Assembly (NCBI RefSeq): GCF_021730395.1
Contig: NC_069363.1
Span: 47,359,001 to 47,423,000 of the forward strand
Direction: 5' to 3'
DNA: 64,000 bases
From: Mercenaria mercenaria
Lineage: Eukaryota; Mollusca; Bivalvia; Venerida; Veneridae
Under the pieces are notes generated by a model. The model was not told where the DNA came from. It saw only the letters and a list, made by a program, of their open reading frames with translations, and searched no databases. Made by a program: the position numbers and the translations under genes. Shown here piece by piece: positions 1-12,094 of this stretch. Every line of letters starts with the position of its first letter. The stretch's first letter is position 1.

Positions 1-2399
1 AGTTTACTGAGGCGTAATTTGGACATGAACTTCAACAATGATTTTTTCATAAATAAATTGCTAGTTCTAATCCTTTCATGTCGTATTTTCAGATTATGAA
101 TCATTCATCAAATTATCTGGAAAAAACAGGGGTAGTTATTTTGCATCAAATGTGCATGTGCTACTTATTGAACTGCTAACTGATAAATTTACCAGAAAAA
201 TGATTAGCAAGTATTAACTTACTTAGAACTTAGTACATTTAAAATGTCGTTTTCAATGCCAATTAAACTAATAAAAGTAAAACAAAACAAAACAAAAAAA
301 TAAAATAAACGTTATCAAGTACTGAGTTCCAATGTTTAGTAAGAAACCAAGAATATTTTAGTTCTGGTAATATGTATTTTATGCAATTAAATATACTAGA
401 TAAGTAAAGAAACATTAATTCATGGGAATGACATAAAACATTCAACAATTACGCTATTTATGTCACTTGATTTTCACATGATGAATGCATCAGCCTATTA
501 ATGTCTAAAGTAAATTTTATATAATCAGTCCACTACGGTGCCATCCTTATGATAAAATCATTGTTATATTTGTGACTGTCACATAAGAACAATACGCTTG
601 TTTTTGTTTTAGACGCAGAAATATGCATGCAGTTTGTCAAATACTAAACTTTATTTAGTCAGCTTAAAGTAGTTTTTTTGTAACTAAACCATACTTTATA
701 TTTCATCGACAGTGTATACAATACATCAACTGTAGTACAATTTATACACATTAACATTAGAGTCGATTCCATTAAAGAAACTAAACTAATTAAAGTATAA
801 TTATTTGAAATTCATAGAAATAGGATGTCTAAAATTGTTAAAGATAGCCATATAACCCTACCAGGGATGAAAATAGATACCTATATTCTTGATAATACTG
901 AGGCCTAGGAGACATCTGAAATTGTGTACATGTACAATAAAAGCTGAACGTCTACCTATGCTCATTAAATTATCATTGCATTTTCGAAGAAGAAGTTATG
1001 TATGAATGACATTTCGTGGAAGCTTCCCTATTTTAAAACAACATTTTAGACCTAAATCCAGAGGCACTTGAGAACGTTAAAACATGAGTTGTTCAATAAA
1101 AACAGACGAATGCTATCATTTTTTATTGGAGGGCGGGGGAGGGCGGGGAGGAGGGGTGGTGGGGGGGCGGGGGGTACAGAATTAGATTTAAATCTGCCTT
1201 ACATTATATGAAATGGAAAAGATCAAATGTTTTCATTTTTCTTTTAAAGATAATAATTATCAACTATAAACGAACGAAATTTAGTCCATGCAAATTTTGG
1301 AATCAAATATGTATGAAGAAAGCCATGCAGAGGTACAAGAAACATTTTTTTTAATTACTGAAGGTAATTTATTTTTGATCGACGATGACCAGTTGATTAT
1401 TTCCCCTAGACACGTTTATATAAGGCACAGGTAGTATCCTTTTCTGTAGTCTTTTGTGGTAGTTTCTTGTAACGCCGCAGTGATAGATTCGTGTTTATGC
1501 ACATAATTCCATTTCTGTTACGAAATTGTAATTAAAGAGTGTAAAGAAAGTTCGTTCCGGTGAAGCAAATTGCTATATTATTTTTCAGAAATGTAAAAGA
1601 AAACAGAAAATGTTTATACCATTCACTGAAAGAATACCAATGACCACGTTTTTGGTTTTACTGTTGGATAAGTTGAGACGAATGTATGGTATTCGTTGAA
1701 AATTTTCCCTTGCTTTAGATATGATATTATTCCACTATAGTTCATTAAAACTAAATAACTGGGCCATTTTATGTTTTATTTTTAACAACGCCATAGTTTC
1801 ATGTTTAAGTACAAATGTACTTTGACTATTTTGAAATACTAATTACTTTGTTTACATGTTAGTTCTACATTCTGTTTATTATATGTTGTATGCTTTATAA
1901 CTTTATTTTAATAGAGACACATGCAATTTTCTATAAAAATTCTACGTAAAAAAGCTATGTTACTCATATGTGTGGCATTTTACTACGATAATGAGGAAAA
2001 CAGAAAAAACTTGCCGTAGCGTAAATATCGTTTTGTTACAAATGTAAAATAAAAAAAAAATAGACGCATCGTCTAAAAACAACAAGCCGGAGACAAGCAA
2101 AATACAAATGTTTGGCATTCAAGCTACCATCGTAAGTTTGCCTGCGAATGAAATATGTAAAAAAACATGTTTAGTATTTATCTAATTTTCATCAATTTTC
2201 TTTAACATGCCGTTTTCAGTTTTTTCTCTTGTAACAACACAATAATCTCATTTTTTTTCTGTAGAAAATGCCCTGACCTTTTCACAAATACTATTAAGTT
2301 GATACTACTTTGTTTACATTTCAATTCCATTTTGTGTTTACTATTTTGTACGCTTTATCGTTTAATTTTGAGTTTGAAGTATAAGATTGACATTTTTCT
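1..2399. other. AT-rich non-coding stretch
   Basis: I see no convincing gene here. Open frames are short and of AT-rich composition. There is a TATA-like sequence (TTTATATAAGG, near 1414) followed by a less AT-rich stretch at 1430-1500, which could be a promoter and leader, but no coding exon follows. The stretches at about 1840-1940 and 2305-2400 resemble each other loosely (both run from CTTTGTTTACAT to a TGTA(T/C)GCTTTAT block) and may be an old duplication. Confidence 0.4.
1128..1174 (+). repeat. G-rich tract, possible G-quadruplex
   Basis: About 47 bases are almost entirely G with single A, C or T interruptions. They hold at least six runs of three or more G (GGAGGG, GGGGG, GGGG and longer) on the + strand. 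The surrounding sequence is strongly AT-rich. The spacing fits the usual G-quadruplex pattern, but no gene can be linked to it. Confidence 0.6.
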
Positions 2400-2642
2400 A
2401 TGACATTGGACCATTCTTTTTTTTCTATTTGCACCATCTTACCTAATTATATCAATGAAAGAGAAATAGTCAAACAAAATCTTGTGAACTCCAGAATATG
2501 TCTTAAATCGTTCTTTCAGAACATTACTACGAATTCTATTATTCATATTTTGGAACAAACGAGGAAAGTCACACTCGAAAGGATAGTACATTGTGTATTT
2601 CATACTTTAGGAACTTCATGTTTATCTGTAAACAAGACATAA

Positions 2643-3459
2643 GGAAGCCAGATAAAAAAGGAATAAAACAGTATACGCGCGGTATATTTAAGCAACAAAA
2701 ATGTGTTTGATAAAACTTTGCATGTCAGAGAAAGGTGCATACAAACTTCTACTATTACTGCTATTTCTGATTAATATATATTTTGAACAATTAAAAAGTA
2801 TATCTTCTGATTTAGTTTAACAAAGTGAATAGAAATAAGTCAAACAACATATTGCAGTAAATATTGCATGAAAAATGTGAACTTGAGAGAAATTATTTTC
2901 GTTCATTACAATTTTAGCAATAAACTCTGATTATCATATAAAGAAAATTTCAAACGAAATGATATGAATCAAGTATGCGAAGCGATTAATACCTAACATT
3001 TGCATATTTCATTTACAGGTCTAGGACTCAGAGTTTTGTCAATATCTGGCTTAACTGAAACTTAATCTGTCAGTGCTTTTTGTTGTTTTTGAACTACGTT
3101 ATAAAATATTTCTTGCGCTTCTTAAGTGTCATTCCAACACACTTATGAAGTTGAAAGGTATACATGTACATATACTTGGAAGAAGGTGAAACACAAACAG
3201 TAGAATGATGTAGATGAAATCAATATTGATTATAGATTGAAAGAAGAAAGTTTATACATTTTGTATGTTATGAATCTTCTACGAAATTGATAGAAATTCC
3301 TTTAAATGTTTGTTCTATCCTTTAAGTGTTTGAGACAATTTCTTATCATCCTCTCTGTATATAAAATGTATTGTGGTGTTATAATTGATTTATTTATTTA
3401 TGATACATTCTTCTTTGTTGCGTCTTTCTGGCTGATTTAACCAGTCACACTGATTTTTG
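2643..3459. other. Non-coding stretch, nothing recognised
   Basis: AT-rich sequence without a supported exon, RNA gene or recognised repeat. Confidence 0.4.
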
Positions 3460-3660
3460 TCCATACAAATAAAAATGTGGAAACTCCACAGGTTGCTTAA
3501 CAGGACAAAAAGGAAAATGTTGCAGGTTTTGTTTGATTGATTCTGTTCATGAACGGTAGTGGAAAGGCATGCTGCCGTCCACGCCTTTTAGCCCCGGTTT
3601 GACCAGAACTCAACATTTCAACATCTCAACGACTCAACACATGTTACAAGTATAAGAAAA
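3460..3660 (+). repeat. Interspersed repeat fragment (family R1)
   Basis: This segment contains ATGTTGCAGGTTTTGTTTGA, a CGGTAGTGGAAAG block, TAGCCCCG and a CACATGTTACAAGTA(T) block. The same blocks appear in the same order at 14275-14430, and a shorter relative lies at 41540-41610. It is therefore a dispersed repeat. No coding frame or terminal repeats were seen. The sequence to about 4030 (less AT-rich, no long frame) may belong to the same element. Confidence 0.55.
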
Positions 3661-4353
3661 ACCATTAAGAGACAACCACAGATGTGTTCATACGGCGGTG
3701 CACATAGAACCTTCAATGATACACTAGCGTGTAATTCCATGAAAAGAGACGTATGGTCCCCAGTTGAAATATTTGGTTTGCCCTAAACGAGAAAACAATA
3801 GACAAAACTAAACAAACTTGAATTAAGAAAATGTAGCCTTCATATCACAAGAACTGCCAAATGACAAAATTAAAAAGCAGGTACCATATCCAAGGGGTAG
3901 TTATACAATACCCAAAGCTATGAAAGCGGGGATACTGGAACCACCCAGGCCGAAATGTCCAAGCTGAGAAACTAAACAGTACCAATAACACGACAAAAAA
4001 ATTGTGGTGAACGATCTGAGAAGATCGAAATATAATTGCCGTGTTACAGGTTACAATACCTATTTAGATGTATCGAGCATGGGAAGTCGTTGGGGGAAAA
4101 TTGTGGCGGCTATAATGGCAAGCGGTTGATAGAATGCAGACTAAAACTGACTTACCTAACATCGCTGTTTGATATTTAATGAGTGCAGCTATCTAGCCAG
4201 TCTAAGAAAGTTGATGGTTCTTCGCAGGGGCCCAAGTCTTGAAATCTGAGATTAGCAAAAATGCTGCGTATTGGCATGTGCGACTTTAAACACAACCAGC
4301 TAAACTTATAAAAAAGGGAGGGGATTATAAAGGCAATTTATGGTAATAGATGT

Positions 4354-4767
4354 GGGTCGGTGGTGTAGTGGTAACATGCTTGACTGCCAATCCAGAGGTC
4401 CGGGGTTCGAATCCCGGTCCAGGAACTAGAAATTTCTGAGATGCTCTTGAGTGTCTCCCACCTAACTAAGAGGCCTGTACTTGTTCTTCCCAGGAAAGAC
4501 GGCTTCGCGTGTATCGGTGCTATACACCAGGCACGTTAAAGAACCAGACTGTCTATTCGCAAAATAGCTATACTAAGTTAGCCGGACAGGCCTGTATCTC
4601 TCTTTGTTCTCTCAGTCTGTCCCTCTGGTCAGATCGCTCTGTGTCTGTACTAGCAGAGGATGAATTTCGCGCCCTGTGTGGCTGAGTTTGCTATATGTAA
4701 AGCGACTTTGATTATCATGAAAAGGGCGCTATATAAATCTGGTATAATAATAATAATAATAATAATG
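4354..4767 (+). mobile_element. tRNA-derived SINE, near full length
   Basis: The head is tRNA-like, with a good A box (TGGTGTAGTGG, 4361-4371) and a perfect B box (GGTTCGAATCC, 4404-4414). A body of about 300 bases follows. The 3' end reads AAAGGGCGCTATATAAAT and then a (TAA)n run of about eight units. The head, body, conserved tail and simple-repeat end together define a tRNA SINE of the type common in molluscs. It would be transcribed by RNA polymerase III and mobilised by a LINE that recognises the shared tail. A decayed reverse copy lies at 33985-34207, and a tail-only copy at 29361-29430. Confidence 0.85.
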
Positions 4768-4984
4768 TGATACATCTAAAATCTGTGTTAGGCTTATATT
4801 AAATGTCCTACTGATTGAGAATATACATGTGCATAATTTTCATGAGGTGTTGCTGCTTGAAATAAAAACAAATGCATTTAACTTAAAATCAGTACATCAA
4901 ACGTGTTTGTTGCACTCAATTTAGTTAGTATTGTTATTAAATACTACTGTAAATTAATGTTACAGTATTTCTTCTCTTCGAGTA

Positions 4985-6020
4985 GCACCTTTCATTTAGT
5001 CTCAAAAACAGACCTAAGCAAACCATTTCTGCTATTGGTTTGCTAGGTCATAACATATCCTTTCAGTCTCTCTTTTCAGATAAATAATTAATACCTTTAT
5101 TTATACTCAAACTACATAAGCAGGCGAGGAATAACCAAAACACGAGTAATTCTAACTAATTTGTTTGGCAAAACTGGCTTGATACACCATGACTAAAACA
5201 ATATGCTAAATTTCATTGCAGGTAACATAAATTGAAGTAATTGAAAGTATAAATCTGGTGTAATCGAGCCAGTCTGCTGCAATCTTTCTTGGGGACGAGG
5301 CTATCAATGAATAGCCGAATGCCCGCAGAAAGCGCAGACCAACCCAAGACAGCCAGTATGGCATTGCTCAATGAGGTAAGGTGGTGGGGATGGTGGATGG
5401 AGTTTACAAGCCTCTGGAGTTCGAAATGCAACTGACAAAATCGTTAAACCGCGTGTAATGATATGCGTGCCGCTTCCAGTGAATATTAAGCTATATGTCA
5501 CATGACTCAGTTCTATATTTATCAGAGGTAGACCTAAGGAATCGAAAGTGAAAGCAGATGACCATTTTTTTTAATTTTTTGTATAAACCATGTTAATTAC
5601 ATAAACAACAATATAAATACCTCAAATTCCTTTGTGGAATATGAAATCTTGCGTTCCAAGTGCATCGTTTCGGCACAGAATACAGCAGTATCTAAGCACC
5701 AAAACATGTTCCAATTTCGTGATAAGGCATTCTTTGTACGTTTGTCGTCGGTGTATTGAAAATCCGTCGGCAATGTTAATATGTACGGTTATTTGAACCG
5801 TTATTTGTATACCCTTTCATTTAATCTCAAAAACAGACTTAAGCAAACCATCTCTGCTATTGGTTTGCTAGGTCATAATATATCCTTACAGTCTCTCTTT
5901 TCAGATAAATAATTAAGACCTTTATATAAATACCTCAAATTCCTTTGTGGAATATGAAATTCCGTAATTGGGCCTTCTTTGGACGTATCTCGTTGGAATC
6001 CTGAAAATCCGTCGGCAATG
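4985..6020. repeat. Local direct duplication with a 0.5 kb length difference
   Basis: The blocks at 4988-5103 and 5812-5925 are about 90% identical (CTTTCATTTA, a TTGGTTTGCTAGGTCATAA core, CAGATAAATAATTAA). The blocks at 5617-5650 and 5930-5965 match (ATAAATACCTCAAATTCC), as do those around 5758-5795 and 6000-6035 (GAAAATCCGTCGGCAATG). The right copy joins the first two blocks directly. The left copy holds about 510 extra bases (5103-5614). Either that block was inserted on the left or it was deleted on the right. No gene is evident in it. Confidence 0.7.
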
Positions 6021-6237
6021 TTAATATGTACTCTATTTTGGACAAGCATACCAACGATATATGGAAATCGTTAAATGCATCCTCAAGCTCTCCCGAACTT
6101 TGTGAATTACAGCAGTAAGCGGGTTTCGAGCCTATTTCCTGAGACATAATAAAGACAAAAAACTATTTAAAGCAGATTTGAATTTTTTTCGAAAGCAAAT
6201 TATGCATTGATTGCTAAAAGTGATTTCATAATGTAAC

Positions 6238-6420
6238 TCATACAACTTCCAACTACTGTTGTTACTGCTATAACTTCCAACAATAGCAGTAATATTGTTG
6301 TTACTGTTAAACGGACAACAATAACAGCAGTAATTCTGTCGTTACTGCTTAACTTTACAACTATAAATTATACTGCTGTTACTGCTATACCTTCCAGCAG
6401 TAGTAGCAGTAAGTCTGCTA
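6238..6420. repeat. Degenerate (GTT/ACT/GCT) trinucleotide cluster
   Basis: TGTTACTGCT-like and AGCAGTAAC-like words alternate, so the cluster contains both a trinucleotide-like unit and its reverse complement. It could fold into imperfect hairpins. No coding meaning is seen. Confidence 0.5.
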
Positions 6421-8915
6421 AAGTCCTATGACATTTTACAAACTTAAAATGTCCAACAGCTTTCATAGTTAAACATACTAGATGTAAGATATATTTGAAC
6501 AGCTATTCAATCAATACTGCTTTTACAACTGCCAAGCTTGCACAAAAACAAGGCCGAGAGTAAATCAAGAAAGTATAACCGGTACCTGAAGTCGTAGGGA
6601 GTGACTGTGCAGCATAAAATTTCACAACTTACATACTTAGCGTTGGGACATACAAGGCCATTGCTGAGTAAAACTGTAAGGATATAAACCGGACTTGTTT
6701 GCAGACGCAAGGAAATAGATTTGATGACTATTATTGAAATAAATTTGCCTGTGTGATTATCATTTCTATTCCATTCAGTTCCCCTTTAAAGTTTGAACTA
6801 ATTCTTTAATTTTAAAAACGACCATGAATTAAGCCAGAATTAAGTTATCCGCTTACGTGCCGATTAAGCTACGAAACTCTAATGTGGGCCCATAACATTC
6901 ATATAATTTTTGCTGAATCATTGGATCATTCTAAATTAGAATCTAATGACACGGTCTATTTTACGGTAACGAGAACATGGTGATTTGGTTCAGACATTCG
7001 TGATAATCTTTTTAATGTAATTATCTCATGTATGCAGCATGTAAAGACATTTTAAATCATTCAGTTTCAGTTTTATTTCAATCCAAGGCATATGATATGT
7101 ATGTGAATATAACAGGTTAACACAAATAACAGAATAGTCATAAAATCAATATGGTACAATATATGGTACAAGATAAACATGTCTGACTAAAATGAATTGG
7201 ACCTCCCACAAAAAACTGACTCAAAAATGAAAAGGAAGACAACCCAAAAACTACAGATACAAAAATAATGACAAAGTATATTCCCCACAATACTAACTGT
7301 TATTGGGAGATAATCCAGTGGCTTAAAATTACAGATGGAATCACATAGTATTCTCTCTTATACCATGTATGATCCAATTCAATAATAGAAGGTCCAAAAC
7401 ATTTACATGTTACACCAGAAACCAAAAACAATGATGTGTTACAATTAACTTCTACTTAGTCATAATCTTTAACTTTATACCCAAAATCAAACATGTTAAT
7501 ACTTTTTATACATGTTTACAAATAAGTTAGTTTTCTCAAATCATCAATACTAAGAAATATCGAATCTGAAGAATGAGCTGTTTAGTTTTTGACATTAAAA
7601 TTTTACAAAACAGTGCTAACTTAACAAGTAAAAAACTCATCTTTACTTAGGCATTGTACCTAATTTAAAGAATATTTAAAAACTGGAATAAAAAAGTAAA
7701 TATTGTCATATATGATGTCATTGCATGATACAACAACTTTTATTTTCAATGTTCTGTCATCAGTAATGGAATAATTTTCAAAAGATTATCAACAACAAAT
7801 AGTCCTACCTGTGTAAAGGGAAGGTAACTGTGTAACTAAATATTGGTTACTTAAGACAGTACTAGTTATCTCCCTTATCAATTTGCATATAAAGTGTCAG
7901 AATTGACCCTAAATTGACCTATGGTCTGTTTCATGTAGCAATCAAAGAAAACACTGATGTTCTTAAATATTTATTTAATTCTGTTTATATGAAAAATAAT
8001 GATTTATATAATCAAAATGTTTTATGAATATAGTACAGGTATGTTAATGAAAGTAATAAGTATGTGGTATTGCACTTTGTTGACAGTAAAAAATATGAAT
8101 TATATAAAAATGGAAATTTTCATGAGATAAAGAACATAACTACTAGTAACAATTGATTAAAAACATAAGATCATCAAAAATAAGCCAACCAATTTCTAGG
8201 AAAAGGCAACTTCATAGTAACAGAGAAAATCAAAAGGTACTGGAAAAGAGGTCAAATGTTGCCTTATAGTACTACTTCTTACTGTTTGAATAATGCCAGT
8301 TCAAATCAAAATACAACATTTTTGGAAACTTTTATGAAAGTTTTAAGGAGGTTGCTGAAGACCAGTAGCCTGTAATGTGATATAAAATCTGAAATACAAA
8401 ACGTTTGACTAGTACAGTGGTGACATCACTTTAGTGTTTCTAAAGTAACCATGCCACTATCAAAGTTGACAGGGAACTTAAGGAAATTAACCTGCAAAGT
8501 TTCGTGAAGACTAATCAATAATATATTGTCCAGACAAACAAATCAGGACAGGCACAGGCACACCATTTGGACAACTAAGTCTTCATTTCCGTAAACTGTC
8601 ACAACAAAAAGTAATGACAATTTAAAATACTGAAAACATACTCATGACAAGAACAAAAGGGCCAACATTTCTGAGTCATAGAACTTTCTGATCTTATGAT
8701 GCTTAATGAGGTAACATGTTACACAAAATATTGCTCTGGTAAGAAAAGGGCAATAATTATGAAAAAAGCCAAATGCAGTTATGGAACTAGTGCATTTACT
8801 GTCAAGTTATTACAGTTTGCAATCGTAAGAAGTTTGTTACATTTTTCATTAACAAAGTGGAAGGTATTTTAGGTATTTTTATGACAAAACATGTCTCCCA
8901 CATTTGTATACCTTT
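6421..8915. other. Non-coding AT-rich stretch
   Basis: No supported gene. The block from about 7060 (TCAGTTTTATTTCAATCCAA) to 8780 is homogeneous in style and may be an old interspersed element, but I find no termini or coding frame in it. Confidence 0.4.
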
Positions 8916-9140
8916 AGCTGTGGCGGCTATTTTGTGCAGCAAAATGGAAAGTGTCGGAGATATGCAAAAATATACTTGGTACTGATCACTCCTGTGAAGT
9001 TTCATCAAAATCTGTTAAGTAGTTTTAACCTGTGAAAGCCGACAAGATTTTTCTATTTTTAGCTCTGGCTGCAATTTAGTGCATCAAAACGAAACATGCA
9101 AGCGATATGCACAACACTATACTTGGTCAGTCCTGTGAAG
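8916..9140. repeat. Degenerate tandem repeat, unit about 145 bp
   Basis: Two diverged units begin with AGCTGTGGCGGC (8916) and AGCTCTGGCTGC (about 9061). Both continue with a GTGCA(T/G)CAAAA block, a GATATGCA block and TATACTTGGT...TCCTGTGAAG. Only about one and a half units are preserved. Confidence 0.55.
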
Positions 9141-9325
9141 GCAATTGCATTTTTTCAAATGTTGTCTAATATGTATATCAACTGTCAATAGTTTACAATT
9201 AGATGTCACTGACTAGTTTACTCTCAACATCATAAAGAGAGATAAAACTACATGTAAATTGTAAAAGGTTGATTAGGATTTTTTAGTGTAGAAAAACTGT
9301 ATGCAAAATACTACATTGAACATAC

Positions 9326-9482
9326 CATGGCTTGATATCACTGTACTGACAATTTCGACGACCCCTTCGATGCCTTCATTTTCAAGTCTTTTCTTAATGT
9401 CAGAACACTGCGCATTATACTGGGAAAGGATTTGGATTGACGCCATTGGTTTTTCTCTTGTCAAATAGCTGAATGTAATGAC
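9326..9482 (-). CDS. Orphan exon of an SF1 (UPF1-like) helicase
   Basis: This exon of 157 nt (phase 0 in, phase 1 out) is bounded on the minus strand by a good acceptor (CATTGCAG, ending at 9483) and donor (GTATGT, from 9325). The 52 residues contain ILSQYNAQCSDIKKRL, which matches helicase motif IV (the xTPYxxQxxxIxxxL form). They end in EIVSTVISSH(G), which matches the start of motif V (STVxSSQGxE) in UPF1/HELZ2/ZNFX1-type RNA helicases. The expected next exon would start with an EWDYVILSTVRS-like segment; I do not find it below 9326, nor any Walker-motif exon above 9482. It is either one exon of a gene with long introns leaving the window, or a gene fragment. The frame is open and both splice sites look sound. 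I name the superfamily, not the orthologue. Confidence 0.6.
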
Positions 9483-10176
9483 CTGCAATGAAGAAAACTT
9501 TGAATTTAGAAATTAAGTGTTTGAATGTGAATGTTCATTTTATAAAAATATATACATATTCACAGTAGATAGTAGGGTTCAAGTATGGTATTCTAATTCA
9601 GTTCATAGACTGCTGTGATCAAGAATTCATTATCTTATCAATAGTACACAGAAACAGAAATTACAAAAATAGAAAAATATCATAGTAATCGGTAGCACGT
9701 CAATAATATTTATAAAATGGCTTTCATTTTATTTCGACATTTATTCTCGTAATGTTGGCAATTGGCCTACACTAAACGGGGTGTTCTAAAATGACTATTT
9801 GTCTTTACGACATACTTCTATTTTTATTATTACATATTTCTTGGAAATTTGATTTTTCGCTGCCCGACTATAAAACTTCAAACCTAACTATTGAAAAACG
9901 GAATTCGCAAAACATGCAATAATGCGGTGAACGACTTGAAAATCACTATCACCATAACATCACAAACATATCCAGCGGAATTAATATCGTGTGTGTTCTC
10001 CCATGACCCTAACGACGTTTACACACCTCTGTCTCATAGACAAGATAAAGATTCGAATGTAACACTAGCCGATATTTCTACACCCAGCCATTAATGCCTA
10101 TTCCTAAATGCGTAACGTGACTTGGCTATAATAGAAAAATCCTAACTCGCTGCAACAGTGTCTTTGTCCGGGCAAT

Positions 10177-10207
<31 letters not shown>
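10177..10207 (+). repeat. Poly(T) tract
   Basis: About 31 consecutive T bases, abutting the somewhat less AT-rich block at 10208-10590. On the minus strand it reads as poly(A), as at the tail of a retroposed copy. Confidence 0.6.
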
Positions 10208-10208
<1 letters not shown>

Positions 10209-10590
10209 GCGCACCGTCCTGCATTAGTACCATGCTTCGACCAGCGGCTCTGTTGTGAAGAATGGTTTAAGGAATCAATATGTCCTGTTGATAACGCATC
10301 ACATTCAGATTCCTACGTACTATCACTAGCTCCATTTTTGTGTTATGATACCCCAGCAAAAACCATCATGGTACCTCCAAAATTATGATCACGTTCCCAC
10401 AACAGTCGTCATTAAGACCCCGACCCGAACGCCCGTGTACTCGCATCCTATCATCAATGAGCTTCAAATTAGAGCTCGGCGGACTGCAATACATAAATGT
10501 CGTCTGCTAGAACGAACAAAACGTTTATTTTACGGATCTTGGGAAAACACAAATTCCTTCTACTGCTGGAATGAACAAATTGTGAGTTGA
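10208..10590 (+). other. Less AT-rich block with two overlapping open frames
   Basis: One frame runs from the poly(T) to 10388 (contains FDQRLCCEEWFKESICP). An overlapping frame in another phase runs 10345-10590 (contains RTPVYSHPIINELQIRARR). The composition is more codon-like than the flanks and the two frames follow on from each other, so this may be a decayed coding segment with one frame change. I do not recognise the protein. It could also be chance. Confidence 0.25.
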
Positions 10591-11589
10591 TCAGTTAAAA
10601 TGACGGTATATTTGTAATTGAAAAGGTATTGATTATACTTTATTCAGCACATATGAATATAGGTGAGACGATACAGGTTAGATATTGACAAATGTAAACA
10701 AACGCGTTATCCCTGTACTCAGTCTGATACGGAATATGTACTTAATCGTATGCTGGAAGTGGCTTTACTTCATGAATAAACTAAGTATCATTCAAGTCTT
10801 TCATAACAACATTTGAATCTTGGTAGGAAGCTGGGCATTTACTTTGCAGCCAGTTATCCCTGGTTTTGTCTTATTTCTTGGATCTCACAAGCTGTCGTAC
10901 TCATAGGCTAATTTGTTGGGGTTTTTTTCTTGCCTTATGTATGTGATATCTTCCTTCAGACTTTGACAAATATAATATCCCTTTGCGATGAAAATTATCT
11001 TTGGGTTTATTCTTTTTTGTGGCGTTTTTTTTTTTTTAATTCTACTAGTCAGATTCACATTGCACAACGCAGCATGATTCAGAACTTACCCTTTAACATT
11101 TTTTTTGTATCCTAACCTGTATCGCATGGAATGCCAGAAATATCGTGGTTCATCCTACGACCATATTGCTGAAGCTTATCAAGCTCTCGGCACCCGTTGA
11201 AACTGGTGAACCCAATGCTCCTGTTTCTTGCGGTTATGTGCAGACAGCATAAGACCACGAGATGGCCGCTAGGATCTAATTGCTTAGTCACGTATACGTC
11301 CGACTCATTGGCATGACGTGATGTTCCAACAGATTGTCTTGAACTCGATATGATGGTCTTGAGGCAGTGCTGGTGATGGTTTAAAACTAGTGCGTCTTAG
11401 TCCGGGTTAGTCACTTTTCTTCGAGGCTGCCTGAGCTTGTCAGCATCTCGGCATGTGCGCATTAACATTTGCAACATGACAGGTTGGTGATAGTTAGAGA
11501 CATGCGTGCCGAAAATTCGATAAAGCTATAAGTTAACGAATAAAATATCCAACAAGTAAAGCTTGAAGCCATGTTAATATTTCCGCTTG
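10591..11589. other. Non-coding stretch, nothing recognised
   Basis: Mixed-composition sequence with short T-rich tracts. No exon or repeat family recognised. Confidence 0.35.
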
Positions 11590-12094
11590 CGATGCATTGG
11601 TCTGTGGACATTTGTCAATATTTCCCGCATATAAAATAAGTGCCCGTGGGCTCAAATGTGCATTTCAAACCTCTGTCTAGAAAGCAAGTCGTTCTTAAAA
11701 CAAAGTTAGTTTCATTTTCCTTTTGACTGTGCTGTTTTGCATAATTCTGGTTTTCGAACTTTTAATGTAGATGTTTGAAATTAGACATCTGAGTTGCTTA
11801 GCTTGGATATCTGACCAACAATTTTCTCATCTGGTGCAATGATCAATAATTTTCTCATCCGTCAATAGATGATGTAACTATGCTAACTTACAATATCTGC
11901 CATGTTTAAAGTATTTCTTTGCGTTGTTGTTAATCATTTGCTAAGATAAGGAGTTCCATGCGCTTATGTTTAAATTGAAAGCTGTCATGTCGTCTAGTAC
12001 TGCTTGTCAAACCTTCCATTTAAAGTGTTTAGCTATTAATTAATCTGCGTTCAAAAACGTCCATATAATTTCTAATAAATTATCCCAGTGTTAA

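Noticed and set aside
4354-4430. tRNA gene
   Set aside because: A and B boxes are good, but it continues into a SINE body and tail and has a decayed relative at 33985-34207, so it is a SINE head.
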